Source: Achromobacter spanius
GTDB taxonomy: Bacteria > Pseudomonadota > Gammaproteobacteria > Burkholderiales > Burkholderiaceae_B
Direction: 5' to 3'
Assembly: GCF_029637605.1 (NCBI RefSeq)
Contig: NZ_CP121261.1
Span: forward strand, 5,146,001 to 5,210,000
DNA: 64,000 nucleotides
Below, one piece after another: positions 37,217 through 45,503 of this stretch. The notes below the pieces were generated by a model. That model was given only the letters and a program-made list of their open reading frames with translations. It had not been told where the DNA came from and ran no database searches. The stretch's first letter is position 1. Every line of letters begins with the position of its first letter. The position numbers and the translations under genes were made by a program.

Positions 37217-37906
37217 TTGTCAGCATCCAATTTTCGTCCGTTGCGCATCGCGATCCTGGATGACCATCCGGTGGTACGGGCAGGCATGTCTGCGTACTTG
37301 TCGCAAAACCGCGACATTGTTGTCATCGGCGAGTACGAAACCAGCCGGGACCTGATCCAGGCGCTTGCGAACCAGACCGCCGACGTCTTGTTGATCGATT
37401 ACTCGTTGGGCCCCGCCGAGGTCGACGGCATCTCGCTGATCAAAACGCTGCGTATCAAGTTTCCCGACGCGCGCATCCTGGTGTTCTCCGCGCTTTATGA
37501 CCCCGCCACTGTTGCGCTGGCCTTGCGATCCGGCGCGCACGGTTTCGTGGGCAAGGGCGGACGCGAAGAGGAAATCGTGCTGGCGGTGCGCAAGGTTGCC
37601 GCGGGAGGCACGTATTGCGATGCGCAGATGACGTACTTGTTGTCCGGTGCAAGCACCGAGCAGACTGAACCGCCACCAGGCGATCCCGCCTTGCTGCCGT
37701 CGGCATGTGGCGTGCTGGATGGCGCGTCGCTGTCGGACCGCGAGCGCGAGGTGATTCGTTGCCTGCTGGCTGGGATGACAATCTCTGACATTGCCGTCAA
37801 ATTCGGGCGCAGCCCAAAAACCATCAGCGCGCAGAAGGGCACCGCTTATCGCAAGCTGGGCGTGACGACGGACAACGGCCTGTTCAAGCTGTGCGGGCTC
37901 TTGTAG
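37217..37906 (+). CDS. Orphan LuxR/FixJ-family response regulator in the fimbrial locus
   Basis: A 229-residue two-domain regulator. The receiver domain has the acidic pair D15-D16, phosphoacceptor D61 in LLIDYSLG, S91 and K113; the C-terminal LuxR-type HTH is about 171-225 (LSDREREVIRCLLAGMTISDIAVKFGRSPKTIS). The start codon is TTG, with GGGGA about 10 nt upstream. Overall shape is that of BvgA, RcsB or FimZ. No histidine kinase is encoded in the window. It is the only plus-strand gene inside the fimbrial locus and is divergent from the subunit operon, so it probably controls that locus. Confidence 0.88.
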   Translation: MSASNFRPLRIAILDDHPVVRAGMSAYLSQNRDIVVIGEYETSRDLIQALANQTADVLLIDYSLGPAEVDGISLIKTLRIKFPDARILVFSALYDPATVALALRSGAHGFVGKGGREEEIVLAVRKVAAGGTYCDAQMTYLLSGASTEQTEPPPGDPALLPSACGVLDGASLSDREREVIRCLLAGMTISDIAVKFGRSPKTISAQKGTAYRKLGVTTDNGLFKLCGLL

Positions 37907-37945
37907 AGCCGCTTTGCAACGGTGAGCCGCAGCGCGGCCGAGCCT

Positions 37946-38551
37946 TCAAGGATCCAGCAATTCAAACTGCAGCGTGGCGGACCATTGCGTCTGGTCGGTG
38001 ACGCGAACGTCGGCATCGGCCACTTGAGGTTGCAACACGATTTGAGCGGTAATGCTGCGCGCGGCTCGGCCCTGTTCCAGCGCTATCGTGTCGCCGGGCT
38101 GCATGGCGATCTGGGTCTGTGGGCCATGAGGCGAATTCGGATTGAAGACCCGGGTCGCCACGCCGTCAACCGTGACGTGGCCAAGCTCGACCTGCACGGC
38201 GCCGGCTCCCGCGAATTTCGCAGCCCCATCGTGGCGCGCGGGCGCGTTCAGGCGCAAGACAATAGGACGCGCGCTTGGGCAGTTGATGGTCAACGGCACA
38301 GAGCGGCGCTCAAGTTGATAGCGACGACTTGCGTCCAGTGTCAGTTGCCCAGCTGTGAAGCTGCCGTAATCCACGGTGGCCAGCCCAAATGCCATGACGC
38401 ACCCGGCCATCGGCATCGCAGGCGCCGGGCGCGCCATGGGTGGCGATGGCTGCGCCACAGCCTGGAGCGTCCAGCTACCTGCAAGCAGCAACGTGGCTGC
38501 CGCCAAAGCGGCCCGAGCGCGCGGGAGGATGCAGGGCCTTGTAAGAATCAT
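37946..38551 (-). CDS. Fimbrial subunit-like protein next to usher, possible tip component
   Basis: A 201-residue secreted protein with signal peptide (cleavage near AVAQ). The mature N-terminus is proline- and methionine-rich (PPMARPAPAMPMAGC) and lacks the alternating hydrophobic donor strand seen in the three tandem subunits. Cysteines in AGCVMAFG and LTINCPSARP match the DUF1120 pair. The C-terminus (ATLQFELLDP) lacks the penultimate tyrosine. It starts 34 nt after the usher stop, so it belongs to the chaperone-usher unit. A subunit that accepts but does not donate a strand would cap the tip; this is inference. Confidence 0.75.
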   Translation of the reverse strand: MILTRPCILPRARAALAAATLLLAGSWTLQAVAQPSPPMARPAPAMPMAGCVMAFGLATVDYGSFTAGQLTLDASRRYQLERRSVPLTINCPSARPIVLRLNAPARHDGAAKFAGAGAVQVELGHVTVDGVATRVFNPNSPHGPQTQIAMQPGDTIALEQGRAARSITAQIVLQPQVADADVRVTDQTQWSATLQFELLDP

Positions 38552-38584
38552 GGTGTGGTCCTATGCGGGTTGGGGCGGGTTCGT

Positions 38585-41044
38585 CTATGGGCGGCACGTG
38601 GCTAGCGCGCGTTCGTACAGCGCGTCCAGGTTCGGCGCGGAGGGAAGGTCAAAGTCGAGCGTGCAGGCCGCGTCGTCCGTTGGTGCAACGCTGTATGGCG
38701 CGCCGTCCGCCTGCAAATCAGGTAGGAATATCTGGCCGCCGCTCGCCACCAGCGTAATGAAGGCCCCTTTCGCATCCAGCACGGCAGCGCCCTTGGGCAC
38801 GGGTGAGCCATCGGCGTAGGTGGCGGTCAGCAAGGCGCGGCGGACCGTGACAACGGCGAAGTCAACCGCTGAAACCGAGCCGCGCGCGGGCTCCAGGCTG
38901 TAGCGGCCGTTGATCAAATCCACATTGCGCGCCAATGATGTCGTGGCCACCTGGATCTGCCCGTTGCGATAGGCGGGCAGTGATGGAATGACGGCGCGGC
39001 CCCACGGGTCAGTCCACACGCTGCCGGCAGGCGTGCTCAAACGCACGCCGGACAGGCCGCCCACGGACGCGATGGCGAATGTGTCCTGTACCCGGTAGGG
39101 CGAAAAGCTCAGGCCTTGCGCGTGCCCGACGAGCCCGCCGCGCATGCGCACGGAATGGCTGTATCCACCGGTGAAGCTGCTTGCCGCGACGTTCAGCTGT
39201 GTATAGGCGGAATTCATGCCGACCGAGCCTGAATAGCTGGTCTGGCCTTGGGAACTGGTGGTGGCCCCCAGCGCGTAGCTGCTCCCCTCGCCGATGGACG
39301 CGCTGGTGTTAACGCCGTAGCTCGTGCCATTGTCCTGCCGCTGCATGGATGCGCTGACGCTTTGCTTGCCCAAGGGCAGGCTGACGTTCAGGTACATCAG
39401 GCTGCCCTGGGTGCGATGGCTGGAACCCATGTCTCGTTCGAACGACACCGACAGGCTGGCGCGACTGAAGCTCTTGCCCCAGCTCAATATGCCGCGTCGC
39501 GACGCGTTGCCGCGGGTGTTCAGGGATTCGCTGTAATTGGCGCTGAAGCCGCCCAGCGTCGATCCACTCCAGCCAAGCCCGGCGCTTATCTGCTGCTTGA
39601 TGCGGTATTCGTGATGGGGCGGGTAAAGGTGCGCCTCGTCCTGCCGCCTGTGCCGTGGCCGTGTGCCGCTGCTGTCGAGCACGTCGCTGTAGCCATCCGT
39701 GCGTCGCAGGAAAGAGATGTTCGAAGACACACCCGGCAGCAACTGGGCAGAGGCCGACACGATGTGCTGCGCGCCGCTGCGCTCCGTACGCGAGTTTTGC
39801 GAATACGTGCTCTGCATGCCAGCCTGGATGCTGCCGGGCAGCACCATGTCGGAGCGTCCGCTGATGGCGCGATAGTCCTGGGTGAGCAGGGCGCCGGCCG
39901 CGATATTGGCGCGTTTGCCCAGTGGGATGCCGTACTCCGCTGCCGCGACCGGCCTGGTGTTGGCGTCGGTGGTGCCGGTCTGTCGCAGCATGCCAAGGCC
40001 GCCGCTGAAGCCAGCGGCCGCGCCCACGCGGTCTACCTGCAGCGCTGCCGCAGGGACGTAGAACACGCGCTCTTCGCCCGACGCTTCGTGAATCACAACC
40101 TTGATGTCTTGAGTCAGCGAGCGCGGCTGCACGTCGGTCATGGTGAAGGGGCCAGGGGGAACGATGAGGGACGCCAACGGTATGCCGTTCTGCCAGACCT
40201 CCACGCGTGCCTGCGTATGCGCGATTCCGCTGATGGGCGGGCCTTCATGCTGATGGCTTTGCAAGGCGGTTTCGGGGAAGAGTTGAAGCCCCGTGACCGG
40301 CACGCCGCCAAACAGCGTGCCCTGCAGATTGATCTGCCCCGCCTGGAAAGTCGTCCCCCATGCGGGCAGCGTGCGTTGCGCATAGGCATCGATATGGTTC
40401 CACGTCGACGTTCCGCCGATGTTGGAATAGGTGCTATTGCTGCGCAGGATCCAATCGTTCGCGTTCAGGCCCAGTTCGGTATAGGCCTGCAGGTAATTGC
40501 TTTTTCCGCCGATATAACGCGTCTGGTTTGAGAGCACGTCGTAGTTCAGGATGACGGCACGTCCGCCCGATTGATACGTCGTCGCGCCTGCCACTCTGTT
40601 CATTGCGCCAGGCGGCGCCACGATTTCGACGGTCATGCGTTCTGGCTGCAGCGAGATCGTGGTCGTGGGCCATGCTTGCAGAAACGCGTCAGGACAGACA
40701 GGCGCGTCGTTGCCTTGCGACACGGGCACTTTCAGCTCTGCCTGTGTCAGCAGCGCATTGGTCAGACAGAGCTTGCCGTCGGTATCGAAAGTGGCTTGTG
40801 TGCGCCCCACGTTGCGGCCATTGACGGTAAGGTGCACCGTTTGATGGCCGGGCAGGAATTGCGGGCCGTTCTGAAAATGTGACGCGATGGCGGGATTCAG
40901 TCCACGGCTTTTCAGGATTTCAAGGTCAAAGCCGCCGGCGCCGGATTGCGCATAGGCAGACCAGTGCAGGCACAACAGTAGGCTCGCGGTGGCCAGGGTG
41001 CGACCACGAGCGTTGCGTAAGCAGAGACAGAACATGAAAGCCAT
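38585..41044 (-). CDS. Fimbrial outer-membrane usher protein (FimD/PapC family)
   Basis: About 819 residues. Signal peptide, N-terminal periplasmic domain (FDLEILKSRGLNPAIASHF, about 30-150), 24-strand barrel with plug region (FFPETALQ-like LFPETALQSHQ and GIAHTQARVEVWQNG), and C-terminal domains (YADGSPVPKGAAVLD, about 735-819). It forms the outer-membrane channel that receives chaperone-subunit complexes. ATG 41044 is chosen because it starts the signal peptide; a longer open frame to 41341 would read through GC-rich repeats and the end of the chaperone gene. Confidence 0.92.
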   Translation of the reverse strand: MAFMFCLCLRNARGRTLATASLLLCLHWSAYAQSGAGGFDLEILKSRGLNPAIASHFQNGPQFLPGHQTVHLTVNGRNVGRTQATFDTDGKLCLTNALLTQAELKVPVSQGNDAPVCPDAFLQAWPTTTISLQPERMTVEIVAPPGAMNRVAGATTYQSGGRAVILNYDVLSNQTRYIGGKSNYLQAYTELGLNANDWILRSNSTYSNIGGTSTWNHIDAYAQRTLPAWGTTFQAGQINLQGTLFGGVPVTGLQLFPETALQSHQHEGPPISGIAHTQARVEVWQNGIPLASLIVPPGPFTMTDVQPRSLTQDIKVVIHEASGEERVFYVPAAALQVDRVGAAAGFSGGLGMLRQTGTTDANTRPVAAAEYGIPLGKRANIAAGALLTQDYRAISGRSDMVLPGSIQAGMQSTYSQNSRTERSGAQHIVSASAQLLPGVSSNISFLRRTDGYSDVLDSSGTRPRHRRQDEAHLYPPHHEYRIKQQISAGLGWSGSTLGGFSANYSESLNTRGNASRRGILSWGKSFSRASLSVSFERDMGSSHRTQGSLMYLNVSLPLGKQSVSASMQRQDNGTSYGVNTSASIGEGSSYALGATTSSQGQTSYSGSVGMNSAYTQLNVAASSFTGGYSHSVRMRGGLVGHAQGLSFSPYRVQDTFAIASVGGLSGVRLSTPAGSVWTDPWGRAVIPSLPAYRNGQIQVATTSLARNVDLINGRYSLEPARGSVSAVDFAVVTVRRALLTATYADGSPVPKGAAVLDAKGAFITLVASGGQIFLPDLQADGAPYSVAPTDDAACTLDFDLPSAPNLDALYERALATCRP

Positions 41045-41069
41045 GATTGGTCTTGGCGCAATACCGTTG

Positions 41070-41190
41070 CGGCCCCGGGGGCCGGGGCCGTTCGCGTGTA
41101 GCCAAGCGTGTTGGTGCCGAGGTCGGGCAGCCCGGGCGTGGCCGCCCAGTGGGGCCGCCGAGGTGGGGCCGCCGAGGTGGGGCCGCCGAG
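41070..41190. repeat. 14-bp tandem repeat and GC hairpin between chaperone and usher genes
   Basis: GTGGGGCCGCCGAG is repeated three times in a row at 41149-41190. A second structure, CGGCCCC/GGGGCCG (41070-41090), forms a 7-bp stem close to the usher start. The 163-nt gap separates two genes that are usually tightly linked; the structures could lower usher expression relative to chaperone. Confidence 0.75.
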
Positions 41191-41207
41191 GCCAGGCCGA
41201 GATACGG

Positions 41208-41912
41208 TCAGTGCTTGATCGGTGCGTCGAACGACGACACTTGATAGCCGTAAACGCTGGCGGGGTAGAGACGCACGGTGCTCTGCCCTTGCAGCGGGGC
41301 GCCCGTGGTGGCGAGTTGCAGCGTTTCGCCGGGCAAGACATAGGTTTTGGGTAGGGTCAGCGCCTGATTCGAGGGCTGAGCATGGACCTGCTGGTCCATC
41401 CGTACGATGTAGGGGCTGGGATTGTGCACGGTCAGTGTGCCGTCACGAACTTCCCACTGAAGCTTGCGCCAGGGGGCGTTATCGTTCGGCACCCCCTTGG
41501 GGAGCGCGATCAGGGGGAGGTCTTGGCGTATGGTCAGGCGCAGTTTGTTGCCTTGCTCGCCAGATTGCGGAATGCCTTCGAACACGGCGCGCTTCATGCG
41601 TTGCGTGTCCAGGGGTTTGTCGCTGGTCAGCAGAAACCGGACCAATTGCGTTTTGCCGGGGGCCAGCACGGCGGCGGGCGGCGACACCGTGACCCAATCG
41701 TCCTGGTCTTCCTGGATGTTTTCAATGATGGACACCAAGAGCACGGGTTCGTCACCCGTATTCTTGATGCCGATGGTGCCTTCGCCGGTATTTTCGTGCA
41801 CGAGCACGACCGACGTTTCAGGCTGGATGCCCATTGCAAGGGCTTGGCTGGTGGGGAACAGGAGGGCGAATAGAGATGCCGCGACGATGCGCGGAAAGGA
41901 ATTTTTGAACAT
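41208..41912 (-). CDS. Periplasmic fimbrial chaperone (PapD-like)
   Basis: A 234-residue two-domain immunoglobulin-like chaperone. Signal peptide ends ALAM-like (QALAMG). The G1-strand/conserved region is QTQ-type: APGKTQLVRFLL near 90, with R and K positions used to anchor subunit C-termini, followed by RLTIRQDLPLIALP. The C-terminal domain ends QVSSFDAPIKH. It captures DUF1120 subunits in the periplasm and passes them to the usher. First gene of the chaperone-usher unit. Confidence 0.92.
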   Translation of the reverse strand: MFKNSFPRIVAASLFALLFPTSQALAMGIQPETSVVLVHENTGEGTIGIKNTGDEPVLLVSIIENIQEDQDDWVTVSPPAAVLAPGKTQLVRFLLTSDKPLDTQRMKRAVFEGIPQSGEQGNKLRLTIRQDLPLIALPKGVPNDNAPWRKLQWEVRDGTLTVHNPSPYIVRMDQQVHAQPSNQALTLPKTYVLPGETLQLATTGAPLQGQSTVRLYPASVYGYQVSSFDAPIKH

Positions 41913-41960
41913 GGGGGGATATCGCTAAGGCATCGGCCCAAAGGGCCTTGAAAGCGTAGC

Positions 41961-42004
41961 AGTGTAGAAACGGGTGGCCCCCGCTTGATATAGGCGAGCG
42001 CCTA
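41961..42004 (-). promoter_or_regulatory. Palindromic operator and promoter of the chaperone-usher operon
   Basis: TAGGC-GAGC-GCCTA (41991-42004), again preceded by GATA on the plus strand. Read toward the chaperone, 20 nt after the motif end comes TACACT (41966-41961), a -10-like box, and both sites share CCGTTTC just before it. The match in sequence, orientation and position to 37069-37111 argues for a common activator. Confidence 0.65.
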
Positions 42005-42102
42005 TTTCCCGTGTTCAAGTGCAGCGGGCCGAACCGTTGCCGGTCCGGCCCGCACGCTAACCGTGTCGATGCGGCTAGCGCATCATCGCTCGTGGCGCTG
42101 CG

Positions 42103-42333
42103 TCAGGTTTTGCGGTTCTCGTAGGACGTATCCAGCACATCGTCCTCGGGCGTGATGACGCCGGGTTCTCCGGGTTGCGCAATGGCGCGTCCGTCGCGTG
42201 GCATGCCAGCTACTTGCTTGCTTTGATCCGGCATCGGTAGCGTTTCCGTGCCTTTGCGCGGGTCGGTGGGCGGGCGTGGGTCGACGGCCTTGGCGTCGGC
42301 CGGGGCTTGGGGGTCGGGGGCAGTTTTCAACAT
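42103..42333 (-). CDS. Small hydrophilic hypothetical protein
   Basis: 76 residues, rich in proline, aspartate and lysine, without membrane segment or cysteines; probably disordered. GGAG lies about 9 nt before the ATG, and codon use is like the neighbours, which supports a real gene. No family recognised. It is divergent from the NrtR-like regulator gene. Confidence 0.55.
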   Translation of the reverse strand: MLKTAPDPQAPADAKAVDPRPPTDPRKGTETLPMPDQSKQVAGMPRDGRAIAQPGEPGVITPEDDVLDTSYENRKT

Positions 42334-42510
42334 GGCTCTTGCTCCGCTTGCGGGCGTCCCAGGATGGCGACGCGCCTGAGTACCTGCGGTTTATCTTAGA
42401 CCTTGCGCGCGCCCTCGCGGCCATCCAGCCTGTCACGTTTGCAAGGGGCTGTTGCAGCATCGGAACCTTATAATTCCGGCTCCTCGCCGATAAGCGGCCA
42501 GGCCTGTGCA

Positions 42511-43485
42511 ATGCGCTGGCTCACCTCTTTGCCTACCCCTTCGCGACCTCTATCCTTGACCGAATCCGTCGAACGCTCTGTCCATACCGAACTCGTCGCC
42601 GTGCTGGTGGCCGTGACCAACGGCGAACCGCGCGTGTTGACCACGGATGACGCGCGCGCCTTGCCGGCTGGGCCGTTCGAATTGTCGCATCGTTCGTTGC
42701 AAGCCGGCCTGCGCGCCTGGGTGGAGACGCAGACGCATCATCCCTTGGGCTATGTGGAACAGCTCTACACCTTTGCCGACGGCGACCGTTCCGACGAATC
42801 CGGCGCGCGCGTCATGTCGGTCAGCTACCTGGGCCTGACGCGCGAAGCCGGCGAAACCGGCGTGGCGCAGGTCGGCTGGCAAGACTGGTACCGCTATTTC
42901 CCGTGGGAAGACCGGCGTGCCGGCGCGCCCGCGCTGGTCGAGGATTTGATCGTGCCGTGGTTGGCGCAATGGTGCGAGGCCAGCGCCGACCCGGCCGTGC
43001 GCACACGCCGCCGGCAGCGTGCCGCCATCACGTTCGGTCTGGACGGCGCGGCATGGAATGAAGATATGGTGTTGCAGCGCTACGAGCTTCTGTTCGAGGC
43101 GGGGGCCGTGCCCGAGGCCGTGCGGCGCGGGGGCGGCAAGGCCGTGTTGCCCGGTGAGCCGATGCGCCACGATCACCGCCGCATTCTGGCCACCGGCATT
43201 GCGCGCTTGCGTGCCAAGATCAAGTACCGCCCCGTGGTGTTTGAATTGATGCCGGCCCAGTTCACCTTGCTACAACTGCAGTTGGCCGTCGAGGCCTTGG
43301 CGGGAAGGGCATTGCACAAGCAGAATTTCCGTCGCCTGATCGAGCAACAGGCACTGGTAGAAGAAACGGGCGAGATGGCGACGGGTACGGCGGGCCGGCC
43401 AGCCAAGCTGTTCCGTTTCCGGCGCGACGTGCTGCTGGAACGCGCCATTGCCGGCAGCAAATTGCCTTTGTCCCGGACCTTGTGA
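42511..43485 (+). CDS. NrtR-like Nudix-related transcriptional regulator of NAD metabolism
   Basis: About 324 residues. The N-terminal part follows the Nudix fold but the catalytic box is degenerate (GPFELSHRSLQAGLRAWVETQT in two halves lacks the RE-xx-EE core), as in non-catalytic NrtR regulators. The C-terminal winged helix is characteristic: FTLLQLQLAVEALAG, KQNFRRLIEQ and GRPAKLFRFRR. NrtR proteins bind ADP-ribose-type ligands and control NAD genes. nadC starts 82 nt downstream on the same strand. The start is uncertain; ATG 42511 is chosen, with a TATAAT at 42469-42474 upstream. Confidence 0.85.
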   Translation: MRWLTSLPTPSRPLSLTESVERSVHTELVAVLVAVTNGEPRVLTTDDARALPAGPFELSHRSLQAGLRAWVETQTHHPLGYVEQLYTFADGDRSDESGARVMSVSYLGLTREAGETGVAQVGWQDWYRYFPWEDRRAGAPALVEDLIVPWLAQWCEASADPAVRTRRRQRAAITFGLDGAAWNEDMVLQRYELLFEAGAVPEAVRRGGGKAVLPGEPMRHDHRRILATGIARLRAKIKYRPVVFELMPAQFTLLQLQLAVEALAGRALHKQNFRRLIEQQALVEETGEMATGTAGRPAKLFRFRRDVLLERAIAGSKLPLSRTL

Positions 43486-43488
43486 CGC

Positions 43489-43519
43489 TTGACAAGGCTT
43501 ATGCTCGTATTTAGCATAA
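43489..43519 (+). promoter_or_regulatory. nadC promoter with embedded operator
   Basis: TTGACA (43489-43494), 17-nt spacer and TAGCAT (43512-43517) form a near-consensus sigma70 promoter. The inverted repeat TTATGCT-N7-AGCATAA (43499-43505 / 43513-43519) covers the spacer and -10. A protein bound there would occlude RNA polymerase; the NrtR-like neighbour is the obvious candidate. Confidence 0.7.
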
Positions 43520-43567
43520 CTAGTGCGCAATCTCTGCGCGCCTTTTTTTAACTCACAAATACTCAAA

Positions 43568-44452
43568 ATGAGCATTAAAGCCGAAGTGCCTTCGAATGCC
43601 TTTCGCCTGACTGTCCCGCCTCTGCCGGACGTCATGCTCTTGCCGCTGGTTCAAGCTGCCTTGCTTGAAGATCTGGGCCGGGCCGGCGACTTGACCACCG
43701 ATGCCATCGTGCCGGCCGACGCCGTCGCGGAAACCCGGCTGGTGTCACGCCAAGAGGGCGTGTTGGCCGGTTTGGACCTGGCTCGCCTGGCATTTCAAAC
43801 CATGGATCCGGGGATCCGCTTCAGCGCATCGCTGCGCGACGGCGCTGACCTGTCACCCGGCACCGAGATTGCGCGCTTGCATGGCAATGCCAGGGCGATG
43901 TTGACCGCGGAGCGGGTGGCGCTGAACTTCCTGTGCCACCTGAGCGGAGTGGCCAGCGCCACGGCGTCAATTGCGCGAGCCATTTCCGGCTACGGCGCGC
44001 GCGTTACCTGCACCCGCAAGACCCTGCCGGGCTTGCGCGCCGTGCAAAAGTACGCGGTGCGCGTGGGCGGGGGCAGCAACCATCGCTTCGGGCTGGATGA
44101 CGCCGTGCTCATCAAAGACAACCACATTGCGCTGGCCGGCGGCGTCGCCAACGCCGTGCAGCGCGCGCGGGCGGGCGTGGGCCACATGGTCAAGATCGAG
44201 CTGGAGGTGGACACGCTGGCACAACTGGAAGTGGCGCTGTCGCTAGGCGTGGACGTGGTGTTGCTGGACAACATGAGCCTGGATGAGCTGCGCCGCGCCG
44301 TCGACATGGCGCGTGGCCGGGCGGTTACCGAAGCCTCGGGCCGCATCACGCCCGAAACTGCCGCCGCCGTGGCCGCCACCGGCGTGGACCAGATTGCCGT
44401 CGGCTGGTTGACCCACAGCGCCAAGGTGCTGGACATCGGCCTGGACGCCTGA
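43568..44452 (+). CDS. nadC: Nicotinate-nucleotide diphosphorylase (carboxylating)
   Basis: A 294-residue quinolinate phosphoribosyltransferase that makes nicotinate mononucleotide from quinolinate and PRPP. Conserved segments: [43 protein letters not shown] and the late LLDNMS. nadA and nadB are not adjacent. The gene has its own promoter with an operator-like repeat and lies next to the NrtR-like gene, which supports transcriptional control by NAD status. Confidence 0.95.
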   Translation: MSIKAEVPSNAFRLTVPPLPDVMLLPLVQAALLEDLGRAGDLTTDAIVPADAVAETRLVSRQEGVLAGLDLARLAFQTMDPGIRFSASLRDGADLSPGTEIARLHGNARAMLTAERVALNFLCHLSGVASATASIARAISGYGARVTCTRKTLPGLRAVQKYAVRVGGGSNHRFGLDDAVLIKDNHIALAGGVANAVQRARAGVGHMVKIELEVDTLAQLEVALSLGVDVVLLDNMSLDELRRAVDMARGRAVTEASGRITPETAAAVAATGVDQIAVGWLTHSAKVLDIGLDA

Positions 44453-44461
44453 GAGCCTGAT

Positions 44462-45451
44462 ATGAAAAACCTGCTTCGACTTTGCCTTGCGTTGTGCGCC
44501 GTTCTTCCGCTGGCGTCCTGCGGTAATTCACCCTCGGGCGATGCGGCGACTGACGCCTCCTACCCTGCGCACCCCATCACGATCGTGGTGACGTTTCCGC
44601 CCGGCGGGGGCACGGATTTGCTGGCGCGTCGCATCGGCGCCAGCCTGCAAGAGCAACTGGGCCAGCCGGTGATCGTCGAGAACCGACCCGGCGCTAGCGG
44701 CAATATCGGCGCACGCATCGTGGCCGAGGCGCCGCCGGACGGCTACACCGTACTGATGGTGAACAGTTCATTCGCCATCAATCCCGGGGTCTATCGGAAC
44801 CTGGATTTTTCGCCGAAGCAGGACTTTGCCGCCGTGATCAATGTGGCGTTCGTACCGTCCGTCTTCGTGGTGCCGGCCGCATCGCCGCTGCAAACCTTGG
44901 GCGATGCGCTGGCCGTGGCCGTGCCAGGCAAACCCTTGCCGTTCGCATCGTGCGGCAACGGCACGCCGCAACACCTGGCGGGGGAAATGCTGGCGCGATC
45001 CAGCGGCGCGGTGCTGCAGCAAGTGCCTTACAAGGGATGTGGCCCCGCGCTGAAAGACGTGACGGCCGGCCAGGTGGCGATGGGTATCGTGACGGCGTCC
45101 AGCGCGGCGCCCCTGATTGCCGCGGGCAAGCTGCGCGCGCTGGCGGTGACGTCTCCAGCGCGTTCTCCGTTGATGCCCACCGTGCCCACGGTCGCCGAGC
45201 AAGGCATTGCGGGCTACGCGTTGGACCAGTGGCATGGTTTGCTGGCGCCTGCCGCCACGCCGCGAGCGGTGGTCGACAAGCTGAACGCCGCCGTGACGAA
45301 GATCGTGCGGCGGCCCGAGATGCAAGCCGCGCTGCGTGAACAGGGTTTCACGCCCGCCAGCAGCACGCCCAAAGAGTTTCAGTCGATGATCAACGCCGAC
45401 ATCGACCGCTATACGGCATTGACGGCATCGATCGGCTTGCGCGCGGATTGA
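44462..45451 (+). CDS. Bug-family tricarboxylate-type binding protein, predicted lipoprotein
   Basis: A 329-residue TctC-like (Bug) protein, recognised by PITIVVTFPPGGGTDLLARR, VIVENRPGASGNIGA and PDGYTVLM. The signal sequence ends in a lipobox LASC with Cys20, followed by G-N, so it should be lipidated and probably kept at the outer membrane. Most Bug proteins are soluble periplasmic. Bug genes are greatly expanded in Bordetella and Achromobacter; most are orphans without TctA/TctB genes, as here. Ligand unknown; a carboxylate or aromatic acid such as nicotinate is possible given nadC 9 nt upstream. Confidence 0.88.
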   Translation: MKNLLRLCLALCAVLPLASCGNSPSGDAATDASYPAHPITIVVTFPPGGGTDLLARRIGASLQEQLGQPVIVENRPGASGNIGARIVAEAPPDGYTVLMVNSSFAINPGVYRNLDFSPKQDFAAVINVAFVPSVFVVPAASPLQTLGDALAVAVPGKPLPFASCGNGTPQHLAGEMLARSSGAVLQQVPYKGCGPALKDVTAGQVAMGIVTASSAAPLIAAGKLRALAVTSPARSPLMPTVPTVAEQGIAGYALDQWHGLLAPAATPRAVVDKLNAAVTKIVRRPEMQAALREQGFTPASSTPKEFQSMINADIDRYTALTASIGLRAD

Positions 45452-45463
45452 ACAACCGTTGGG

Positions 45464-45498
45464 GGAGATGGCGTCGGCGGTGCGCCGACGCCATCTCC
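45464..45498. terminator. Bidirectional terminator between Bug protein and YebE-like gene
   Basis: A perfect 16-bp stem (starting GGAGATGGCGTCGGCG) with a 3-nt GTG loop, between convergent genes. The T-tract is weak (CTTCATT), but the stem is very stable. Confidence 0.8.
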
Positions 45499-45503
45499 TT
45501 CAT

